This document shows, piece after piece, positions 53,846 to 59,264 of a DNA stretch of 59,264 nucleotides. The stretch covers positions 1 through 59,264 of the forward strand of contig JANYCN010000014.1 of assembly GCA_025360225.1 (NCBI GenBank). The letters are read 5' to 3'. Each line of letters opens with the position of its first letter. The first letter of the stretch is position 1. A model generated the notes under the pieces. That model was not told where the DNA came from, did not search any database, and saw only the letters and a program-made list of their open reading frames with translations. The DNA comes from Actinomycetes bacterium. GTDB lineage: Bacteria; Actinomycetota; Thermoleophilia; Gaiellales; F1-60-MAGs149. Made by a program: the position numbers and the translations under genes.

Positions 53846-54712
53846 ATGCAATACAGTCAACCAGATTCACCCGGCGGTGTCAACGCGGTGTCGCAACCCG
53901 AGCGTCCCGATCCTCGTCGTGTGATCGCGAACCGGCGTGGCGATCGCTACCGCGTCGCGAGCGTCGTGCGCGCCTTGCAGGTGGTCACGCTCGTCGCGGA
54001 CGGGCCGCTCGAAGGCCTGACGCTGTCAGCGATCACCCGGTCGCTCGGTACGTCGAAGAGCACCGCCTACGCCCTCGTACGTACGCTCGTCGAGGGGGGC
54101 TACGTTCGCGCGGTCGACCCGGGCCCGCGCTACCAGCCGGGGATGGAGCTCGTCCGCCTCGGCGACGCCGCGACGCGATCGATCCCGCTCGGCCGCATCT
54201 GCCACCCGATCCTGCTCGACCTGAGCCGGGAGACCGGGCTCACGACGCGGGCCGCGATCTGCGACGACGGCTACCCGGTGTTCGTCGAGCGCGTCGACTC
54301 GCCGGGCGCGATCCGCTTCCACACGCCGCTCGGGGTACGCGAGCTGCCCCACACGAGCTCCGCCGGGAAGGCGATCCTCGCCGCGCTTCCCGCGGGAGTG
54401 ACGGAGCGCCTCGCGACCGAGACCGGGCTGCCGGAGCGGACGGCGAAGACGCTACAGACGGTCGGCGACCTCCTGGCCGACCTCGCTGATGTCCGGCGAC
54501 GCGGGTACGCGCTCGACGACGAGGAGGACGCGCCTGGCGTGTTCTGCATCGGCGCCGCGTTCTTCGATCACGGCGGCGTCGCCGGGGCGCTCAGCGCCAC
54601 CGGGATCAAGCTCGACCTCTCCCCCGACCGCGTCGCCGAGCTGGGTGCGGCCGTGCGGGCGGCCGCCGACCGCGTCTCGATCGAGCTCGGCGGAACCCCT
54701 CGAACCCCGTGA
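53846..54712 (+). CDS. IclR-family transcriptional regulator
   Basis: 288 residues. The N-terminal winged helix (about 32-95) contains RALQVVTLVADGPLEGLTLSAI and GTSKSTAYALVRTLVEGGYV. The C-terminal effector domain includes LSRETGLTTRAAICDDGYPVFVERVDS, then HTSSAGKAILAALP, the IclR signature. The start may instead be GTG at 53888, because the ATG overlaps the edge of the palindrome at 53829. Divergent from the sugar operon and followed after 16 bases by the dehydrogenase gene, it is the likely repressor of both. Confidence 0.9.
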   Translation: MQYSQPDSPGGVNAVSQPERPDPRRVIANRRGDRYRVASVVRALQVVTLVADGPLEGLTLSAITRSLGTSKSTAYALVRTLVEGGYVRAVDPGPRYQPGMELVRLGDAATRSIPLGRICHPILLDLSRETGLTTRAAICDDGYPVFVERVDSPGAIRFHTPLGVRELPHTSSAGKAILAALPAGVTERLATETGLPERTAKTLQTVGDLLADLADVRRRGYALDDEEDAPGVFCIGAAFFDHGGVAGALSATGIKLDLSPDRVAELGAAVRAAADRVSIELGGTPRTP

Positions 54713-54728
54713 ACGGAGCAGCAACGAG

Positions 54729-55724
54729 ATGCGCGCACTGACCGTCAGGACCCCCGGCGAGATCATCCTCGAGGAGCGCGCCGACCCGTTCGCCGGACCC
54801 GGCGAGGTGCTGGTGGCGCCCGTCGCGGTGGGTCTCTGCGGCACCGACCTCGACATCATCGACGGGCGGATTGACCCGGCGTACGTGCGGTACCCGATCG
54901 TTCTCGGCCACGAGTGGGCCGGGACGGTCGTCGGCGGCGACCCGGCGGTCGCGGCCGGCACGCGCGTCGTCGTGGAGGGCGTCGTCCCGTGCCGCGCGTG
55001 CGGGCCGTGCGGCTCCGGCGACACGAACCGCTGCGAGAGCTACGACGAGTTCGGGTTCAACCGCGACGGCGCCGCCGCCGACCTGCTGGTCGCGCCGGTA
55101 CGCCTCGTGCACGAGCTCGCCGCGCACGTGACGTGGGAGTCCGGGGCTCTCGTCGAGCCGACCGCGGTCGTCTACCGCGCGCTCGAGCGCGCCCGGCCCG
55201 TGCCGGGACGCCGCGTGCTGGTGGTGGGTGACGGCACCGTCGCGCTGCTCGCGGCCCGGCTGGTGCACCTCTGGTCGCCCGCCACCGTAACGGTGTTGGG
55301 TGCCCGTCCGGCGCAGGAACCGCTCGCGCTAGGGGCCGGCGCGACCCGGTTCACGACGGAGGCCGCCGAGGCGGGCGGAGGCTACGACCTGGTCATCGAG
55401 GCCGCGGGCTCCGCGGCCGCCGTTACGGCGGCGCTCGGCGCCGTCAGGCGCGGCGGGAACGTCGTGCTTCTCGGCTTCCCGGGCAACGACGTCCAGGTCC
55501 CCGTCTCGATCGACGACCTCGTGAACGGCGACGCGACCGTGTCCGGCAGCTTCAGCTACACCTCCTCGGCCTGGGCGAGCGTCGTCTCGCTCCTGAACGC
55601 GGGCACGCTCGACCTCTCGTTCCTCGTCACGCACCGTTTCCCGCTGGAGCGCTACGGCGCGGCGATCGAGGCGCTCCGAGCGGCGAGCGAAGCACGCGGC
55701 AAGGTGCTGCTCGAGGTCGCGTAG
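54729..55724 (+). CDS. Zinc-dependent sugar/alcohol dehydrogenase (MDR family)
   Basis: 331 residues. Zinc site: Cys in GLCGTD and HE in VLGHEWAGTVV. The structural lobe is CRACGPCGSGDTNRC with four Cys. VLVVGDGTVALLAARLV is the dinucleotide site. ATG 54729 with GGAG upstream. The small protein resembles threonine/sorbitol-type dehydrogenases. As gene after the IclR regulator it probably makes the lactone that the SMP-30 protein opens. Confidence 0.88.
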   Translation: MRALTVRTPGEIILEERADPFAGPGEVLVAPVAVGLCGTDLDIIDGRIDPAYVRYPIVLGHEWAGTVVGGDPAVAAGTRVVVEGVVPCRACGPCGSGDTNRCESYDEFGFNRDGAAADLLVAPVRLVHELAAHVTWESGALVEPTAVVYRALERARPVPGRRVLVVGDGTVALLAARLVHLWSPATVTVLGARPAQEPLALGAGATRFTTEAAEAGGGYDLVIEAAGSAAAVTAALGAVRRGGNVVLLGFPGNDVQVPVSIDDLVNGDATVSGSFSYTSSAWASVVSLLNAGTLDLSFLVTHRFPLERYGAAIEALRAASEARGKVLLEVA

Positions 55725-55742
55725 GCCGACCCGCGCCACGGA

Positions 55743-55767
55743 GGCACCGCCTGGCCTGGCGGGTGCC
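55743..55767 (+). terminator. Hairpin after the dehydrogenase gene
   Basis: GGCACCGCC pairs with GGCGGGTGCC across a six-base loop, with one bulged base, 18 bases after the stop at 55724. No T tract follows, so it would be the I-shaped kind common in high-GC bacteria, or just a stable fold. Confidence 0.4.
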
Positions 55768-55862
55768 ACGACCGCCGCGAGGGCCATCCAGCCGGCACCG
55801 CGCCCGCCAGGTATCGTGCGAGCGTACCGTCGCGGTGCGAACGGAGACCGTGGAGGATCGAG

Positions 55863-56348
55863 ATGTCGGAACGCCCCATTCCCTTCGTCGTGCGGCCGGG
55901 TGACGCTGCGACGATCCAGGGCCCGGCGGGTGGGCCGCTCTCGTTCATGGTGCGCGGGGCGGAGTCGGGCGGGTCGCTGGCGGCGCTCGTGAACGTGATC
56001 GCACCCCTCGACGGACCGCCGGCACACGTCCACGCCAACGAGGACGAGTCCTGGTACATCATCGAGGGCGAGCTGCGCTTCAAGCTCGACGGCGTCATCT
56101 CCCACGCCCCCGCCGGAGCGTTCGTCTTCGTTCCCCGCGGCGTCGCGCACTGCTTCCAAAACGTCGCCGACGGCCCGGCGCGAATCCTGGTGGTCTTCAC
56201 CCCGTCTGGCATGGAGCACTTCTTCGACCGCTTCGCGGCGCTCGGCACCGGGCCGGTCGACCCGTCGGCCTTCGCCACGCTTGGGCGCGAGGTCGGGATG
56301 ACGGTGGTCGGCCCACCGCTCGCCATCTCCGACCCGCTCTCATGGTGA
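55863..56348 (+). CDS. Cupin-domain protein
   Basis: 161 residues, one cupin barrel. Motif 1 is PPAHVHANEDESWYIIEGELRF, with two His and a Glu as metal ligands; motif 2 is FVFVPRGVAHCFQNV, with the third His. Preceded by GGAGGATCGAG, a good ribosome site. Relatives include quercetin-dioxygenase-like enzymes and binding proteins; substrate unknown. A separate unit after the dehydrogenase gene. Confidence 0.87.
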   Translation: MSERPIPFVVRPGDAATIQGPAGGPLSFMVRGAESGGSLAALVNVIAPLDGPPAHVHANEDESWYIIEGELRFKLDGVISHAPAGAFVFVPRGVAHCFQNVADGPARILVVFTPSGMEHFFDRFAALGTGPVDPSAFATLGREVGMTVVGPPLAISDPLSW

Positions 56349-56360
56349 GATCGCCAGAGA

Positions 56361-56398
56361 GCATGGTCATTCGGCTGCCCGGATCGTCCTGCGCTTGC
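56361..56398 (+). repeat. Fragment of the MITE family
   Basis: GCATGGTCATTCGGCTGCCC and the following GGATCGTCCTGCGCTTG match the reverse complement of copy B (about 36367-36405) with few differences. The outermost bases of the terminal repeat are missing. It lies 13 bases after the cupin stop. Confidence 0.65.
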
Positions 56399-56510
56399 GC
56401 GGCGTCGCTGCAGCGGTGGTAGTGGTGGCCGGCGATCCCGTCGGGGCGCGTCTCGAAGGAGAACGCCCAGAGGATCACCTCGCGCTGCCCGAACGCGAAC
56501 GCCGACACCT

Positions 56511-56630
56511 GCACCTCGCATGACTTCCTTCGTGCGGCCGTCGCCTTCCTCACCAGGCGATCATGTCGGCTTCATCACGGGCGAGGCGCTCGCGGTGAAT
56601 GGCGGCTCCTACATCGAGCAGGGGTCAGGC
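56511..56630 (+). pseudogene. C-terminal remnant of a short-chain dehydrogenase (SDR), frameshifted
   Basis: One frame gives DFLRAAVAFLT; after a shift near 56555 the next gives DHVGFITGEALAVNGGSYI. Together these are the closing helix and strand of classical SDR enzymes (AVAFLASDxAGFITGEALxVNGG). No upstream core exists, as that DNA is the repeat fragment and unassigned sequence. The true end is unclear because the frame runs on into the convergent gene. Confidence 0.6.
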
Positions 56631-57230
56631 TCAAGCCGCCCGGTCGAGGATGTTCTCGACACGCTCAAGCGCCGGTGCGATGCGCTCGGCCGGGCCAACG
56701 AGGAGCGGGCTGTCGCCGTCCGTGAGCAGCTGGGAGAGGAGGACGAGCGCAACGGGTGGAACGGGCGCATCGTCGCTTCGAATGCGTCGCGCCAGGGCGC
56801 GTACCCGTGTTCGCTGCCGGCGAAGCTCGGCCGCGAGCTGGTGTCGAGGCGGCGACATCACACCGACCGGCATGCTCGGCGCGACGTGGTTCTCCAGCGC
56901 CCGCGCGACGAGTCGACGGTTGCGCCGTGCGGTCAGCTCGCACTCGCGCTCCACCACGTCAGCGCGCGCGACGTTCCGCCAGCCGTGCAGGATCAGGTCG
57001 TCCAGCAGCGCCCGGCGGCGCCACGTCGCGCGTCGTTCGATCGCGACCCACCAGAGCGAGGCAGCGAGCGCTGCGAACGCCGCGACGAGCGCGCCCGGTT
57101 CGCCCACGAAGTGAACGCCACCAGCGAGGGCAACCGCGAGGATCGCGCCGAGGTAGCCGACGGCGCGATGGCGCGCGGTGCGTCGCTCGCCGCGGATCTC
57201 CTCAAGCTGGTCTGAGACGGTGGCAGTCAT
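56631..57230 (-). CDS. Hypothetical membrane protein with helical cytosolic tail
   Basis: 199 residues. Two adjacent hydrophobic helices (about 24-42 and 44-62, VGYLGAILAVALAGGV and ALVAAFAALAASLWWV) follow a charged start. The rest is Arg/Glu-rich and probably helical (RHQLAAELRRQRTRVRALARR). No family recognised. The 3' end meets the SDR remnant. It follows the membrane-anchored gene at 57237 by 6 bases, so probably one transcript. Confidence 0.65.
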   Translation of the reverse strand: MTATVSDQLEEIRGERRTARHRAVGYLGAILAVALAGGVHFVGEPGALVAAFAALAASLWWVAIERRATWRRRALLDDLILHGWRNVARADVVERECELTARRNRRLVARALENHVAPSMPVGVMSPPRHQLAAELRRQRTRVRALARRIRSDDAPVPPVALVLLSQLLTDGDSPLLVGPAERIAPALERVENILDRAA

Positions 57231-57236
57231 CGCTGA

Positions 57237-57995
57237 TCAACGGCTCGGAGCGAGCGACCCAAGCTCGTAGCTCGCCTGGACGACGTTCACGATCGTCCCT
57301 TCGAGCGTGCGCCCCCAGGTGGCGCGTACGACGAGGCCGAGTGACGGCGCGAACCACTCCCGCAGATGATCGGTGCCGTGGACGATCCCGGTGACGGTCT
57401 CCGTCGTATCGATCACGAAGGTCTTCACCGCATGGCCACCGATCGTCAGCGTCTCCTTGCCGGACACCTTGGCATCGCGCACGAAGACGATCCCGGTCAT
57501 CGCGTACCTGCTCGTCCAGGTCGATCCGACCTTGATCCCCTTCGGCACGAGCAGGACCGGCGGCGAGGCGTCGCCGGCGATCTGCCGGGTGTAGCCGATC
57601 GTGCCGATCTGCAGCGAGCGGTACGTGCCGTAGAGGCCGTCCGCTCCGAGGTGCACGCGCCACGTCTCGGAGTGGTCAGTGGAGAGAGCGAGCGTGACGT
57701 CGCGCTCACCACCCGCCGCGGCGGAGACCACGAGGAGCGCGGCAGTCGGTAGCGTCCGCGCGACGGTCAGCGGGCCGAGCCCGATGCGCTCCGTGCCGCT
57801 CGCGATCGTGGTGTACACACCAGCGCTCGGCACGCCCGTGCCAGACCTCCCGGCCTGGCGAACGGTGGCGAGCGCGGCGCTCAGCGATGCCGGTTCGGAG
57901 CGGTGCAACCGCCCCCAGCCCCACCATGCGCCGCCGACGATCGCTGCGAGCATGGCGAGCGAGATCAGGCGGCCAGGGCGGAGGAAGAACAGCAC
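57237..57995 (-). CDS. Hypothetical membrane-anchored beta-rich protein
   Basis: 252 residues. One N-terminal anchor (LISLAMLAAIVGGAWWGWG) is followed by an extracytoplasmic, beta-rich domain with alternating strands (RDVTLALSTDHSETWRVHLG, SLQIGTIGYTRQIAGD, AVKTFVIDTTETVTGIV, ATWGRTLEGTIVNVV). The pattern recalls secreted lipid- or stress-type binding domains, but no family is recognised. It may form a small operon with the next gene. Confidence 0.65.
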   Translation of the reverse strand: MLFFLRPGRLISLAMLAAIVGGAWWGWGRLHRSEPASLSAALATVRQAGRSGTGVPSAGVYTTIASGTERIGLGPLTVARTLPTAALLVVSAAAGGERDVTLALSTDHSETWRVHLGADGLYGTYRSLQIGTIGYTRQIAGDASPPVLLVPKGIKVGSTWTSRYAMTGIVFVRDAKVSGKETLTIGGHAVKTFVIDTTETVTGIVHGTDHLREWFAPSLGLVVRATWGRTLEGTIVNVVQASYELGSLAPSR

Positions 57996-58131
57996 GGTTC
58001 TCTGATCCTACTCGACGATTGGGCGTCCATTCCCCGGTCGTTCGTCGCCTCGTTGATCCCCATAACGGGGGAGCGTGTGACTTGCGCGCATACTCACGCA
58101 ATAGGGTGAACTAGCCGATAACGCTGGTAGT

Positions 58132-58137
58132 TATAAT
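58132..58137 (+). promoter_or_regulatory. -10 box TATAAT for the LuxR-type regulator
   Basis: A perfect TATAAT 28 bases before the GTG at 58166, rare in this high-GC DNA. No good -35 is visible at the usual distance, so an activator or other sigma region may be involved. Confidence 0.5.
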
Positions 58138-58165
58138 CGGCCCCTGACCTCACCGAGGACGCCCC

Positions 58166-58816
58166 GTGCAGACCACAACCAACGCTAGCCAGTCCGTCGC
58201 TGACGCCATCACCTGCATGATCGCCGACGACCATGAGGTCGTTCGCGAGGGGCTGCGGCTCGCCCTCTCACGCGTGCCGAACATCCGCGTCGTCGGCGAG
58301 GCATCGGACGGCGAGAGCGCCGTTGCGATGGCCCAACGTCGCCGCCCGGACGTGATCGTGATGGATCTGCGGATGGGCGGGATCGACGGGATCGAGGCCG
58401 CACGCCAGATCCGCAAGACGAACCCTGCCTGTCGTATCGTGATCTTCACGGGTCAACCAGAGCGGAACCTGCTGACGCGCGGGCGCGACGCTGGCTGCGC
58501 CGGCTACCTCCTGAAGGAGGCGCCGCACACCACCATCATCCGCGCGATCGAGCGCGTGTCCGGAGGCGATGAGTTCATCGACCCGGCGCTCGCTCCGGCG
58601 CTCGCGAGCTCCGAACGAGAGGGCCTGCTGACGAACCGCGAACGCGAGATCCTGCAGCTGCTCGCAAACGGGATGTCGAACAACGACGTTGCAACGAAGC
58701 TGTTCATCTCGCAGGAGACGGTGAAGAGCCACGTCCGCCACATCCTGGCGAAGCTCGAGGCGGACACGCGCACGCAGGCCGTCGCGATCGCGCTCCGCGA
58801 AGCGATCATCGACTAG
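58166..58816 (+). CDS. NarL/LuxR-family response regulator
   Basis: 216 residues, GTG start (ATG at 58217 also possible). Receiver: DDHEV at 21-25, phosphoacceptor Asp67 in VIVMDLRMGG, Thr in IFTGQ and Lys117 in YLLKEAP. The C-terminal LuxR helix-turn-helix (about 153-210) has LTNREREILQLLANGMSNNDVA and SQETVKSHVRHILAKL. Followed after 9 bases by its likely kinase. Confidence 0.93.
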   Translation: MQTTTNASQSVADAITCMIADDHEVVREGLRLALSRVPNIRVVGEASDGESAVAMAQRRRPDVIVMDLRMGGIDGIEAARQIRKTNPACRIVIFTGQPERNLLTRGRDAGCAGYLLKEAPHTTIIRAIERVSGGDEFIDPALAPALASSEREGLLTNREREILQLLANGMSNNDVATKLFISQETVKSHVRHILAKLEADTRTQAVAIALREAIID

Positions 58817-58825
58817 CGCGGGCGC

Positions 58826-59264
58826 GTGGCCGACGCCGACCACCACGACGAGACCGAGCAGGTTCTCGCCGCCGAGCAGGACGAGCGGCGCCGCATCGCG
58901 CTCTTCCTCCACGACGGACCCGTCCAGTCGCTCGCCGGAGTCGCGCTCATGCTCGACGCGGCGCTCGGCTTGATCGAGCAGGGCGACCTCGACCAGGCGC
59001 GGAGCATCATCGACCGCGGGCTGATCCGCACGCGTTCCACCGTCGGCGAGCTGCGCGACCTCTCCTTCAACCTCGAGCCTGTCGTCTTGCGCGACCACGG
59101 TTTTGCTGCAGCGTTGGACGCGCTCGGCGAGTCGCGCGTGCGCGAACATCCGATGGATCTCGCTTTCGACGTCGCCGCGGTGGACGCGCTCGGCGAGCGG
59201 GAGCAGGCGGCGCTGTACCAGATCGCGCGCGAGGCGCTCGAGGAGGCGATCCGGCGCGGCCCTC
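58826..59264 (+). CDS. Sensor histidine kinase, HisKA_3 type (3' end outside window)
   Basis: The frame starts at GTG 58826 and stays open to the last base, giving 146 residues. EQDERRRIALFLHDGPVQSL is the HisKA_3 dimerisation and phosphoacceptor box (His near 29). GELRDLSFNLEPVVL and ALYQIAREALEEAI precede the ATP domain as in NarX/DegS relatives. No N-terminal sensor or membrane helix is present, so it may be a cytosolic kinase. Pairs with the NarL-type regulator 9 bases upstream. Confidence 0.88.
   Translation, partial: MADADHHDETEQVLAAEQDERRRIALFLHDGPVQSLAGVALMLDAALGLIEQGDLDQARSIIDRGLIRTRSTVGELRDLSFNLEPVVLRDHGFAAALDALGESRVREHPMDLAFDVAAVDALGEREQAALYQIAREALEEAIRRGP

Overview
The window is high-GC DNA with short intergenic gaps, many 4-base ATGA/GTGA gene overlaps and frequent GTG/TTG starts. 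It also holds a complete bacterial glycogen cluster, an LLM flavin (F420-type) oxidoreductase and a full-length Lhr helicase. This suggests an actinomycete-like bacterium, perhaps Thermoleophilia or a relative; the taxonomy is inference. I see no rRNA, tRNA or CRISPR array.

Layout. 1-750: end of an MFS transporter. 768-13430: glycogen block (glgA, glgB, glgP, glgX, glgC) with a GST-like gene, a methyltransferase coupled to glgX, an acetamidase/formamidase, an esterase, and the stump of a GH13 alpha-glucosidase beside glgC. 13501-18935: zinc alcohol dehydrogenase, an MttB-family methyltransferase, a decayed glycoside hydrolase, a VOC protein and an NCS1 permease. 18970-23665: FKBP, DEAD-box helicase, LLM oxidoreductase, a Tat-exported phosphoesterase interrupted by an in-frame TGA, and a VOC protein. 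23793-32066: SanA/YdcF protein, a four-gene operon (lipoprotein, two ABC ATPases, one large FtsX-type permease), a divergent OmpR-type two-component system and a small membrane protein. 32145-36473: GMC oxidoreductase with a small subunit, a ureohydrolase cut by an IS66 relic, two unrecognised overlapping genes, and a MITE-like element with a folded insert. 36474-43633: CNNM/CorC protein, TPR protein, Lhr. 43908-55724: frameshifted lipoprotein, then a nine-gene sugar uptake and sugar-acid operon with a divergent IclR regulator and dehydrogenase. 55863-59264: cupin, repeat and SDR relics, two membrane proteins, and a NarL-type regulator with the start of its kinase.

How the genes work together. 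GlgC makes ADP-glucose, GlgA polymerises it, GlgB branches it, and GlgP and GlgX degrade it. The 44.9-55.7 kb block looks like import of a sugar by a CUT1 ABC transporter, oxidation by the dehydrogenase, lactone opening by the SMP-30 protein and dehydration by the IlvD/Edd enzyme. No classical aldolase is present; two oddly related proteins (U32-like and M24-like) sit first in that operon.

Most unusual non-coding signal: a repeat family with 29-bp terminal inverted repeats. There are two 181-bp units, at 24438-24618 and (with a 131-bp insert) 36114-36425, and a fragment at 56361-56398. The insert folds on paper into a three-way junction whose 20-bp closing stem pairs completely in + strand RNA, using three G-U wobbles.
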